A stretch of 12,718 nt of DNA from JBCCEV01 sp039030125 (GTDB lineage: Bacteria; Pseudomonadota; Gammaproteobacteria; Ga0077536), in assembly GCA_039030125.1 (NCBI GenBank), contig JBCCEV010000125.1, forward strand, positions 1 through 12,718, in the 5' to 3' direction. The position numbers and the translations under genes are program-made. The notes below the pieces were generated by a model. The model made no database searches. It had not been told where the DNA came from and saw only the letters and a list, made by a program, of their open reading frames with translations. This document shows, one piece after another, positions 6,127-12,718 of the stretch (the first letter of the stretch is position 1; every line of letters starts with the position of its first letter).

Positions 6127-8700
6127 GTGGTCCGCGTCGCGCCCCTTTCACTGTCTATTTTTTTCCTCTCCGGCTTCTCGGCGCTCGGCTACCAGCTCAT
6201 CTGGGTACGACAATTCACCGCCGCTTTGGGACATGAGCTTCCTGCGGCCTTCGCAGTAATTGGCGCGTTCCTCGGCGGTCTAGCCATTGGTGCATTCGCG
6301 CTAAACCGCGTTGGCAAAAGCCAGCGTCCCGATCGCTGGTACGCGGCGCTTGAGCTTGCAATCGGGAGCTGGGCGTTGGTGACGCTCGCGCTTATCGAGC
6401 CGGTAACGGCATACGCTTATGCGCTCCTTGGCGTGGAGACAGAGCCGCTCAGGTATTGGTCGGTGGCCTTTGTCTTAACATTTCTAACGTTGCTGCCGGC
6501 GACGGTCGCCATGGGTGGCACCTTGGCCGCGGCCGAGCACTGGTTTGCTCGGATCAAAGCGCAAGAGCGACAAATTAGCGCCGTTTATGCCATTAATACC
6601 GCGGGTGCCGCTGCCGGCGCTCTCCTCGCCCCGTTTCTCCTGATGCCCGCTTTGGGATTAATGCGCGCCCTGATTTGCCTTGCGGCGATCAATATCGGCA
6701 TCGCAATGCTTGTGCTTGCGATCGGCCGGGGCAGTGAGCCAACGCCAGCAAGCAACGCTCATAACGAACATAAGCCCACGCCTCGCGACGCTCAAAAACT
6801 TGCCGCCAGATTATTCGCCGCCGGATTCCTCGGGATCGGTTTCGAAGTGCTCGGCGTTCGTATCATGGCCCAGCTCTTCGAAGGCACCGTCTACAGTTTT
6901 AGCGCGGCGCTTACGACGTTTCTGGTGGGAACCGCGATAGGGAGTTCGCTGTTCCCGAAAATCAAAGCGCGGTGGGATCCGCGCCGCCGCCTTTCTTATC
7001 TCGCGGCAGGCCTGTCGGTCACGGTGCTGATTGGCTTTAACGTGCTCGCCAACGCGCAACCGGCTTATCGAATGGCGCGCCGCATGTCTGAGGACCTCTT
7101 CAGCATTCTCATCGCGGAGCTCGGCTTGTCGATCGCTGTTTTTGGACTCTCGACAATTTTGATGGGCATCTTATTTTGCCATTTAGCCGAGGAAGCGCAG
7201 CAACAACGCCGTGGGATCGGCTGGGCACTTGGGACTAATACGCTCGGCGGCATGTTGGCGCCCGGGATCCTCGCCGTCTTTGCCATCCCCACAATGGGCA
7301 CCAAATGGGCCGCCGTGGTGCTCGGCTTAGGGTATCTGGCACTCATACCGCGGCCGTGGGCGCTGCCGCGCTGGGCGCCCGCGGTACCGTTGCTGGTGGC
7401 GGGGCTATTACCTGAACATTTGCGCATCGTGACCTTGCGCCCCGATGAATCGGTAATTGCCTATAACGATGGCGTTGTGGCTTCCGTTGCCGTGACGAAG
7501 CGCAATCAGGAAACAAATCTTCGCGTCGACAATCGATTTCAAATGGGTGGCACTAGCGCCGCGGCGCTGCGGGTACAACGCTTGCAAGCCCACTTGCCGC
7601 TGTTATTACATCCAAACCCCAACAGTGTGCTGTTCCTCGGAGTGGCAACGGGGATCACCAGCGGTGCCGGCCTACTCCACAACGAGCTTAAGATTGATGC
7701 GGTTGAACTATCGCCCGAGGTTCTGCAGGCAATCCCATTTTTCAACAAACAGAACGGTCGGCTAAAAGACTCATCGCGAGTTGATCTTCACAATGCCGAT
7801 GCCCGACGCTTTATTCGCACCAGCGAGCAAAAATTTGACGTGATCGTGGGCGATCTCTTTCAGCCTGCAAGAGATGGGGCGGGACTGTTGTATACCGCCG
7901 AGCATTTCGCGAGCGTTCGTGAACGGCTCAATGAGAACGGAATGTTTTGCCAGTGGTTACCGATCTATCAGATGGATATTGAACTGGTGCGGGTCATCAC
8001 CGGCACATTCCTCGCGGTGTTCCCGCATGTGGAAGCTTGGCTTGGCAACATCGGCACGGACTATCCGGTGGTTGCCTTGATTGGATCGAACACCATAAGG
8101 AACGTAGATACCGAACAACTGCGGCGGCGCATGGCCAAGCCCGCACTCGCCGGGCACCTCGCGCGGAGCGCGATCAGAGGACCGGTACAACTATTGGGGC
8201 ATCAGATCGCCGATCACCAAACGCTTACGGATTTCTCAAAAAACACCCCCTTGAATACCGATGATTTCCCTGTGGTCTTGTTCAGAGCGCCAAGCTTCAC
8301 CTTTCGCCGGGTGCCCAGCTACACCACCTTAGTTGCGTTACAAAATGCATTTGAGGCGGAAAAATCGATCGCTCAAAATCGCAACTCCTACCCCGAAGAT
8401 CTCGCTGTGGAAGTCGATAGATTTGTCGGTGCCAGAGACGAATACCTGCAAGGGCTGGTCGCCATCAACGAGGGTCAAGAAGCAACCGGTCACGCGAGAC
8501 TGCTTGGCGCGGTCAAACAAAGCGACAAATTCACACTGGCCTACGCGCAGGTGGTGAACCTAGCGATCCGGGCCGCGGCCGGGCAACCCGAGCGGGCAAC
8601 AAAAATGCTTGAGGATTTGCGCGACGCGCAACCGACAACGCCAATTGCCAACAGAGTGCTGCGCAAACTCAGGCAGCAAGGCAAACTGCCGGCGTTCTAA
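6127..8700 (+). CDS. Polytopic membrane protein fused to a spermidine-synthase-like domain
   Basis: The frame is open from TTG 6067, but that codon lies in a terminator-like hairpin. GTG 6127, with GAG at 6115-6117, gives a sensible 857-residue protein starting just before the first membrane helix. Roughly residues 8-400 are a series of hydrophobic helices. The first reads L-S-G-F-S-A-L-G-Y-Q-L-I-W-V-R-Q, the usual opening of 'fused MFS/spermidine synthase' proteins. From about 440 comes a Rossmann domain: G505-V-A-T-G-I-T-S-G513 where spermidine synthases have the nucleotide loop, D524-A-V-E-L-S (acidic ribose ligand), D576-L-F-Q-P, then Y-T-A-E-H-F. The loop lacks the GGGDG acid, so true aminopropyl transfer is doubtful. 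About 130 C-terminal residues are helical and may resemble a TPR. Substrate and function are unknown. Confidence 0.88.
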   Translation: MVRVAPLSLSIFFLSGFSALGYQLIWVRQFTAALGHELPAAFAVIGAFLGGLAIGAFALNRVGKSQRPDRWYAALELAIGSWALVTLALIEPVTAYAYALLGVETEPLRYWSVAFVLTFLTLLPATVAMGGTLAAAEHWFARIKAQERQISAVYAINTAGAAAGALLAPFLLMPALGLMRALICLAAINIGIAMLVLAIGRGSEPTPASNAHNEHKPTPRDAQKLAARLFAAGFLGIGFEVLGVRIMAQLFEGTVYSFSAALTTFLVGTAIGSSLFPKIKARWDPRRRLSYLAAGLSVTVLIGFNVLANAQPAYRMARRMSEDLFSILIAELGLSIAVFGLSTILMGILFCHLAEEAQQQRRGIGWALGTNTLGGMLAPGILAVFAIPTMGTKWAAVVLGLGYLALIPRPWALPRWAPAVPLLVAGLLPEHLRIVTLRPDESVIAYNDGVVASVAVTKRNQETNLRVDNRFQMGGTSAAALRVQRLQAHLPLLLHPNPNSVLFLGVATGITSGAGLLHNELKIDAVELSPEVLQAIPFFNKQNGRLKDSSRVDLHNADARRFIRTSEQKFDVIVGDLFQPARDGAGLLYTAEHFASVRERLNENGMFCQWLPIYQMDIELVRVITGTFLAVFPHVEAWLGNIGTDYPVVALIGSNTIRNVDTEQLRRRMAKPALAGHLARSAIRGPVQLLGHQIADHQTLTDFSKNTPLNTDDFPVVLFRAPSFTFRRVPSYTTLVALQNAFEAEKSIAQNRNSYPEDLAVEVDRFVGARDEYLQGLVAINEGQEATGHARLLGAVKQSDKFTLAYAQVVNLAIRAAAGQPERATKMLEDLRDAQPTTPIANRVLRKLRQQGKLPAF

Positions 8701-8903
8701 CTGGTCCTAGAGCCTGGGATGTCCACACGCGCACGCACGGCCTGAGATGGGTTTCAAGCGCTGCGCCGCCGCGGCTCTCATCACGCGACCCTTACTCCTT
8801 GTTGAACAACCCGCGCATCCAGCGCTCGGCGCTGATCCCGCGAAAGCACTCAAGACGTACTAAATCGACTAATCTGATGTGAAATTCATAGAGGCGACCA
8901 CAC
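8701..8903. other. Intergenic region without recognisable gene
   Basis: These 203 bases separate the membrane protein from the patatin gene. I find no convincing ORF, intrinsic terminator or strong promoter. The only clear signal is the ribosome site GAGG at 8891-8894 serving the ATG at 8904. The patatin/bdhA promoter must lie here or in the end of the upstream gene. Confidence 0.6.
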
Positions 8904-9956
8904 ATGAGCGAGCCGGCTAAACCCATCAACGTCGCGCTCCAAGGCGGCGGCGCCCACGGCGCATTCACCTGGGGCGTGCTAGATCGGCTGCTTGCAGACC
9001 CGCGTTTGAAAATCGAAGGCCTCAGTGGGACGAGCGCGGGCGCAATGAACGCCGCGTGCGTGGCGGACGGATGGTCTAGCAACGCTGCAGAGGGGGCGCG
9101 CGACAAACTCCGAGAGTTCTGGCTCGCGGTGAGCGATCTGGGTCAATTGAGTCCGATTCAGCGCTCGCCCATCGATGTGTTCATGGGTAACTGGAGTCTT
9201 GATACCTCGCCAACTTATGTATGGTTCGATTTGCTCAGCCGGCTCGCCTCTCCATACCAGCTCAACCCATTTAACATGAACCTGCTTAAGGAGCTGTTGG
9301 CCCGCACGGTCGATTTTGAGCGCGTGCGCCACTGCAGTGATTTGCGCCTGTTTATCTCCGCCACCAATGTCGAAAGTGGACGCGTGAAAGTGTTCGAGCG
9401 CGAGGAGTTGACCGCCAGTATGATCATGGCCTCGGCCTGCTTGCCGTTGCTCTTTCACGCCGTTGAAATCGATGGGGTGCCCTATTGGGACGGCGGCTAT
9501 ATGGGCAACCCTGTGTTATTTCCTTTCCATCGCCGCTGCTCAAGCGATGATGTGATCGTGGTCCAGATTAATCCCGTGGAGAGGCCTGGCACCCCAACGA
9601 GCGCCCGGGATATTCTCAACCGCATGAACGAGATCACTTTCAATGCAAGTTTGTTGAATGAATTTCGCGCGATTGATTTCGTCAGCCGCTTGATTAAAGA
9701 ACAACGGCTTGAGGGGCTCGACTACCATGATATGCGCGTGCATGTGATCACCGCCGACGAAGAGCTCCGCGACCTGGGCGCCTCAAGTAAACTCAACGCG
9801 GAGCGCGCCTTCGTGGAGCATCTATTCGAAGCCGGCTATCAAGCCGCCGAGCGATGGCTCGCCGATCACTTTACAGCGCTCGGCAATCGCGGCACCGCCG
9901 AGTTGCGGCCTATCTACCAAGGTGCGGACGACGTCCGCGAACAAACGACGGAGTAA
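8904..9956 (+). CDS. Patatin-like phospholipase / serine acyl hydrolase
   Basis: This 350-residue protein has the full patatin Ser-Asp catalytic set. The oxyanion-hole loop is Q-G-G-G-A-H-G-A-F (13-21), the nucleophile elbow G42-T-S44-A-G46, and the catalytic Asp lies in D196-G-G198. No signal peptide is visible, so it is probably cytoplasmic. ATG 8904 has GAGG (8891-8894) 9 bases upstream. The family hydrolyses acyl esters of lipids. The bdhA gene starts 7 bases after its stop, a pairing I recall from other proteobacteria. This suggests a link to short-chain hydroxyacid or polyhydroxybutyrate turnover, but that is inferred from the neighbour only and the substrate is unknown. Length and motifs are normal and nothing suggests a pseudogene. 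Confidence 0.95.
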   Translation: MSEPAKPINVALQGGGAHGAFTWGVLDRLLADPRLKIEGLSGTSAGAMNAACVADGWSSNAAEGARDKLREFWLAVSDLGQLSPIQRSPIDVFMGNWSLDTSPTYVWFDLLSRLASPYQLNPFNMNLLKELLARTVDFERVRHCSDLRLFISATNVESGRVKVFEREELTASMIMASACLPLLFHAVEIDGVPYWDGGYMGNPVLFPFHRRCSSDDVIVVQINPVERPGTPTSARDILNRMNEITFNASLLNEFRAIDFVSRLIKEQRLEGLDYHDMRVHVITADEELRDLGASSKLNAERAFVEHLFEAGYQAAERWLADHFTALGNRGTAELRPIYQGADDVREQTTE

Positions 9957-9963
9957 ACACCGA

Positions 9964-10749
9964 ATGACCGATCTCAGTGGCAAAACAGCGCTCGTTACGG
10001 GTTCAACAAGTGGCATTGGTCTTGGCGTGGCACAAGCCCTGGCGCGCGCGGGTGCGAATATCGTCATCAACGGTTTTGGTGATCCGGCAGCGATTGAAAA
10101 AGAACGCCTCGCCATCGAAGCACTGGGGGTCACCTGCACTTACGATGGGGCGGACATGACCAAACCCGAGGCGATCGAGGCGTTGGTTAAAACCGCGGTG
10201 TCCCGCTTTGGCAGCGTCGACATCGTGGTCAACAACGCTGGTATTCAAAATGTTCAGCCGGTTGAAGAGTTCGATCTCGGGAAGTGGGATCAGATCATCG
10301 CGATTAATATGTCATCGAGCTTCCACACCGTGCGTGCCGCGATACCCGCAATGAAAGCGCAAGGTTGGGGACGGATCATCAACATCGCCTCAACCCATGG
10401 CCTGGTGGCCTCACCGTTTAAGTCGGCATACGTCACCGCCAAGCACGGCGTCGTTGGGCTTACCAAGACTATCGCGCTTGAAGTTGCGCAGAACGGCATC
10501 ACCTGCAACGCGATTTGCCCAGGCTATGTCCGCACGCCCCTGGTTGAGAACCAGATCGCCGACACCGCCAAGGCGCGTGGTATCAGCGAGGAAGAAGTCG
10601 TCAAGGACGTGCTGCTGGCTGCGCAATGGACAAAGAAATTCGTAACCATTGAACAGGTTGGCGGCGTGGCCGTATTCCTGTGCTCTGAAACAGCCGACAA
10701 CATTACCGGAATTGCATTACCGGTTGACGGCGGCTGGACCGCCGCCTGA
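9964..10749 (+). CDS. bdhA: 3-hydroxybutyrate dehydrogenase (short-chain dehydrogenase)
   Basis: This cytoplasmic enzyme oxidises D-3-hydroxybutyrate to acetoacetate with NAD+, a late step in using polyhydroxybutyrate. The 261-residue protein is a complete classical SDR: T12-G-S-T-S-G-I-G19 cofactor loop, D64, N90-N-A-G93, and catalytic N115, S143, Y156 and K160. Substrate-binding residues known from the Pseudomonas fragi enzyme appear shifted by one: Q95, H145, K153 and Q197. It ends in G-I-A-L-P-V-D-G-G-W. ATG 9964 is used because GGAG (9950-9953) lies 10 bases upstream, across the patatin stop. An earlier in-frame ATG at 9922 lies inside the patatin gene and would add a basic 14-residue extension not expected in this family. 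It is the second gene of a patatin-bdhA operon. Confidence 0.96.
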   Translation: MTDLSGKTALVTGSTSGIGLGVAQALARAGANIVINGFGDPAAIEKERLAIEALGVTCTYDGADMTKPEAIEALVKTAVSRFGSVDIVVNNAGIQNVQPVEEFDLGKWDQIIAINMSSSFHTVRAAIPAMKAQGWGRIINIASTHGLVASPFKSAYVTAKHGVVGLTKTIALEVAQNGITCNAICPGYVRTPLVENQIADTAKARGISEEEVVKDVLLAAQWTKKFVTIEQVGGVAVFLCSETADNITGIALPVDGGWTAA

Positions 10750-10786
10750 CTTAGGCTCTCAACAGGTTTCGTCGTTGGATTTGGCC

Positions 10787-12262
10787 TTAGGCAAGCGCGG
10801 CGGCTAGCCGCTCGCACCACTGCTCAATCACCTGCAAGCGCGCGTAGCGCTTATCGTTACCAGCGACTATGGTCCACGGCGCGATTTCAGATGATGTGCG
10901 GGTCACCATATCGCACACCGCCAACTCGTAGTCAGCCCAGCGCTCGCGATTGCGCCAGTCCTCATCTGTGATCTTGTGCTGTTTGGTTGGATCCCGTTGA
11001 CGTTCCTCGAAGCGGCGGAGCTGCTCATCGGCATCGATGTGAAGCCAGAACTTAAGCACAACTGTGCCATGCTCAACGAGCTGCTCTTCGAAGGAATTGA
11101 TTTCGTTGTACGCCCGCTGCCACTCGATGGGATCGGCGAACCCTTCAACGCGCTCAACCAGCACGCGCCCATACCAAGACCGGTCGTAGATAGTTTGGTA
11201 ACCCGCGCGCGGCACCTGGCGCCAGAAACGCCAAAGATAATGGTGCGCCTTTTCCTCATCGCTGGGAGCAGCAACTGAGATCACGCGGTAGAGCCGCGCA
11301 TCCATTGCTTGAGTCACCCGCCGGATCGCGCCGCCCTTACCGGCCGCATCCCAACCCTCAAACACCCCAACCACATTGACCCGCTGACGATGGGCCTGCC
11401 ATGCCAACGCCCACAACCGCCGTTGGTGTTGTTTTAGGATCTCGCGATAGGCTTTGTGCTCGACGATCTGATCACCAGGCACCGTGCTCAAGACGCTGGG
11501 ATCGCCCGCCTTATGCAACACCGGCGAGGTTGTGGTGACCCGCCCGCTTGAGGGCGGCGGCTCGTTCAAGCGCTGGGTGATCCGATCGAGCAGAATTTCC
11601 CCGACGCTCAGATTGCGATAGCGACCGTTTTCAGACTCGATAATATGCCAGGGTGAATGGCTGACGTCGGTCTTGCGGATCGCACGCTCGCTGATCTCCG
11701 CGAAACGATCGTAGCGTTTGGAAAACGCTTTAACGAACGGCGAGACCTTCACGTCCTTCCCTTTGGCGTCGTCTTCAAGCCGTTTGATCTGAGATTTCTT
11801 CGACAGATGAAACCAAAGCTTGATGACCAGCGCCCCATCATCAACCAACATATCTTCGAAATGGCGAATGCGTTCAAGCTCGCGATCAAAACGGCTCTTC
11901 GAGATCGTTTTCATCACGCAATCAATAATTGGCTGCGTATACCAGGAGCCAAACAATACACTCAAACGCCCGCGCGGCGGCATTGCCCGCCAAAAACGCC
12001 AAAAGCGCGGACGCTGACGTTCCTCATCCGTCTCATCCCAAAAGGCATGTGTTTCGATACCACGAGCGTCCATCCATTGATGGATGATGCTCACGACTTC
12101 GCCCTTGCCGGCGCCCTCAACACCCGAAACGATCACGACCACCGGGAAGTCGGCCTCACGAAGACGCCGCTGGGCGCCAAGTAACGCAGCGTGAAGCTCT
12201 GGCTCTCGCGCCTTGAACTCTCGCTTGGAGACCTTACGCCCCAATTCGGCGGCTTCAAACAT
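10787..12262 (-). CDS. pap: Polyphosphate:AMP phosphotransferase (two-domain PPK2, class II)
   Basis: This enzyme transfers phosphate from polyphosphate to AMP, making ADP, so it links the polyphosphate store to adenylate energy charge. The 491-residue protein has two tandem PPK2 domains, the usual length of this class. The N-terminal half (about 10-230) carries Walker A G47-V-E-G-A-G-K-G54. The C-terminal half (about 265-490) carries F301-E-G-W-D-A-A-G-K-G310 and D360-R-S-W-Y-G-R366. The N-terminal equivalent of the latter is only F-G-S-W-Y-T-Q (104-110), without the Asp and Arg, so the C-terminal half is probably the active one (inference). ATG 12262 has AGG close upstream and a good promoter with an FNR/ANR-like box. 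The gene faces bdhA, whose stop is 37 bases away. Confidence 0.95.
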   Translation of the reverse strand: MFEAAELGRKVSKREFKAREPELHAALLGAQRRLREADFPVVVIVSGVEGAGKGEVVSIIHQWMDARGIETHAFWDETDEERQRPRFWRFWRAMPPRGRLSVLFGSWYTQPIIDCVMKTISKSRFDRELERIRHFEDMLVDDGALVIKLWFHLSKKSQIKRLEDDAKGKDVKVSPFVKAFSKRYDRFAEISERAIRKTDVSHSPWHIIESENGRYRNLSVGEILLDRITQRLNEPPPSSGRVTTTSPVLHKAGDPSVLSTVPGDQIVEHKAYREILKQHQRRLWALAWQAHRQRVNVVGVFEGWDAAGKGGAIRRVTQAMDARLYRVISVAAPSDEEKAHHYLWRFWRQVPRAGYQTIYDRSWYGRVLVERVEGFADPIEWQRAYNEINSFEEQLVEHGTVVLKFWLHIDADEQLRRFEERQRDPTKQHKITDEDWRNRERWADYELAVCDMVTRTSSEIAPWTIVAGNDKRYARLQVIEQWCERLAAALA

Positions 12263-12284
12263 TACCTGCTCGCATAGTGAAGCT

Positions 12285-12293
12285 GATATAGCA
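12285..12293 (-). promoter_or_regulatory. Extended -10 promoter element of pap
   Basis: Read on the minus strand this is TGC-TATATC: a TGn extension plus a hexamer with 4 of 6 matches to TATAAT. It predicts transcription starting at the A opposite position 12278, giving a 16-base leader before the pap ATG at 12262. No good -35 lies at the usual distance, which fits an activator-dependent promoter. Predicted from sequence only. Confidence 0.5.
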
Positions 12294-12312
12294 GCGTATC
12301 ACTTCGAGATTA

Positions 12313-12326
12313 TTGACAAGGATCAA
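12313..12326. promoter_or_regulatory. FNR/ANR-like box upstream of pap
   Basis: TTGACAAGGATCAA matches the FNR/ANR consensus TTGAT-N4-ATCAA at 9 of 10 defined positions. On the minus strand it reads TTGATCCTTGTCAA, a form common for ANR. Its centre (between 12319 and 12320) is exactly 41.5 bases upstream of the start predicted from the -10 at 12285-12290, the standard place for a class II FNR activator site. This suggests pap is induced under oxygen limitation. Confidence 0.6.
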
Positions 12327-12515
12327 GCACTGCTACCGGCGATTAGGAACCTTACCAAGTGATGACGAGTTCAAATACTTGGCTTGGGCGGCATCGCTTG
12401 GATTAACGGTCAAACTGAGTTAGCGGCAGCTAGCGCGAGATTGACGACAAAAAGTAGACAACACGACCTAACAAACTAGCTTAGGCGCTGGGTAGTTGAA
12501 TTCGTCGCAAAGCAA
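12327..12515. other. Intergenic region between pap promoter and tRNA-Glu
   Basis: Beyond the FNR-like box I see no convincing ORF or RNA gene. A 5-bp inverted repeat (AACTA/TAGTT near 12474-12500) downstream of tRNA-Glu is too weak to call a terminator. Confidence 0.5.
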
Positions 12516-12591
12516 TGGCGTCCCCTAGGGGATTCGAACCCCTGTTGCCGCCGTGAAAGGGCGGTGTCCTAGGCCTCTAGACGAAGGGGAC
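12516..12591 (-). tRNA. tRNA-Glu (UUC)
   Basis: Read on the minus strand, this is a complete cloverleaf very close to Escherichia coli tRNA-Glu. The acceptor arms GTCCCC and GGGGAC pair, the anticodon loop is CTTTCAC with anticodon TTC (12555-12557), and the T arm is AGGGGTTCGAATCCCCT. The discriminator G (12519) is followed by a genome-encoded CCA (12516-12518). It lies downstream of a tRNA-Ala on the same strand, so the two are probably co-transcribed. Confidence 0.97.
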
Positions 12592-12615
12592 GTAGGTGTG
12601 GTCAGCGGGTAGCTG

Positions 12616-12644
12616 AGGAGGCGCGTATTCTAGCGCCAGATCCT
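12616..12644. repeat. Stem-loop in the tRNA-Ala/tRNA-Glu spacer
   Basis: GGCGC (12620-12624) pairs with GCGCC (12633-12637) around an 8-base loop. AGGA (12616-12619) pairs with TCCT (12641-12644) beyond a 3-base bulge. In a shared tRNA transcript this could guide endonuclease processing, which is inferred. The rest of the 91-base spacer shows nothing else. Confidence 0.35.
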
Positions 12645-12682
12645 CCTTTATAGAAGGACGATCAACAAGTTGCCGCAGGATT

Positions 12683-12718
12683 TGGTGGAGCCAGGCGGGA
12701 TCGAACCGCCGACCTCTA
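12683..12718 (-). tRNA. tRNA-Ala, 3' part only (cut by window end)
   Basis: On the minus strand the sequence ends in the T arm GGCGGTTCGATCCCGCC, acceptor 3' strand, discriminator A (12686) and encoded CCA (12683-12685). The variable-loop A-G-A-G-G-T-C and the C-T-C-C-A-CCA end match gammaproteobacterial tRNA-Ala, most like the GGC isoacceptor. The anticodon lies outside the window, so isotype is by similarity only. Confidence 0.85.

Noticed and set aside
8792..9106. Minus-strand 104-residue frame overlapping the patatin start
   Set aside because: Most of it is antisense to the conserved patatin N-terminus, including the oxyanion and nucleophile motifs. Its C-terminal end looks protein-like, but there is no start signal or family match.
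9922..9963. Longer bdhA starting at ATG 9922
   Set aside because: It overlaps the patatin coding end, adds a basic extension unlike the family, and ATG 9964 has a good ribosome site.
10750..10786. Shared bidirectional terminator between bdhA and pap
   Set aside because: No stable hairpin with a T-run is visible in the 37-base convergent gap.
11657..12184. Plus-strand 175-residue frame opposite pap
   Set aside because: Antisense to the conserved PPK2 N-terminal domain, with no domain or ribosome site of its own.

Overview
The window is typical gammaproteobacterial chromosome of fairly high GC. The evidence is a tRNA-Ala/tRNA-Glu pair with encoded CCA ends, an outer-membrane TonB receptor and an autotransporter, a C-terminal sorting tail of the PEP-CTERM/VPLPA type, a polyphosphate:AMP phosphotransferase, and a patatin/3-hydroxybutyrate dehydrogenase pair suggesting storage-polyester metabolism. 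I see no mobile element, CRISPR array or rRNA, and I cannot name the species.

Left part (1-6005), the most interesting region: a divergent locus. On the minus strand a ZnuD-type TonB-dependent zinc receptor (2981-5182) is followed after only 2 bases by a large autotransporter, cut off by the window start (1-2978). On the plus strand, about 70 bases away, is a small secreted protein with a VPVPGA-type C-terminal sorting tail (5253-6005). The N-terminal third of the autotransporter and the small protein share one domain. Both have a predicted mature start of [V/I]-H-x-D-I, a [D/E]-P-G-[F/W] motif, an L-H-T-H-L-D motif and a G-A-Y-L-[V/L]-E-[L/V] motif. Two Zur-like operators (5142-5155 and 5165-5183) lie in the AT-rich patch between and overlapping the starts. 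The simplest reading is a zinc-starvation regulon in which one possible metal-binding domain is displayed in two ways, on an autotransporter and on an exosortase substrate, next to a zinc receptor. Function and metal are inferred.

Middle (6006-8903): two hairpins, one a possible terminator, follow the small protein. Next is an 857-residue polytopic membrane protein with a C-terminal spermidine-synthase-like Rossmann domain (6127-8700), then about 200 bases with no recognisable gene.

Right part (8904-12718): a patatin-like serine hydrolase and 3-hydroxybutyrate dehydrogenase form a two-gene operon (8904-10749). The two-domain polyphosphate:AMP phosphotransferase pap faces them (10787-12262). 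Upstream of pap, an FNR/ANR-like box is centred exactly 41.5 bases before the start site implied by an extended -10, suggesting low-oxygen activation. The window ends with tRNA-Glu(UUC) and the 3' part of a tRNA-Ala, both on the minus strand.
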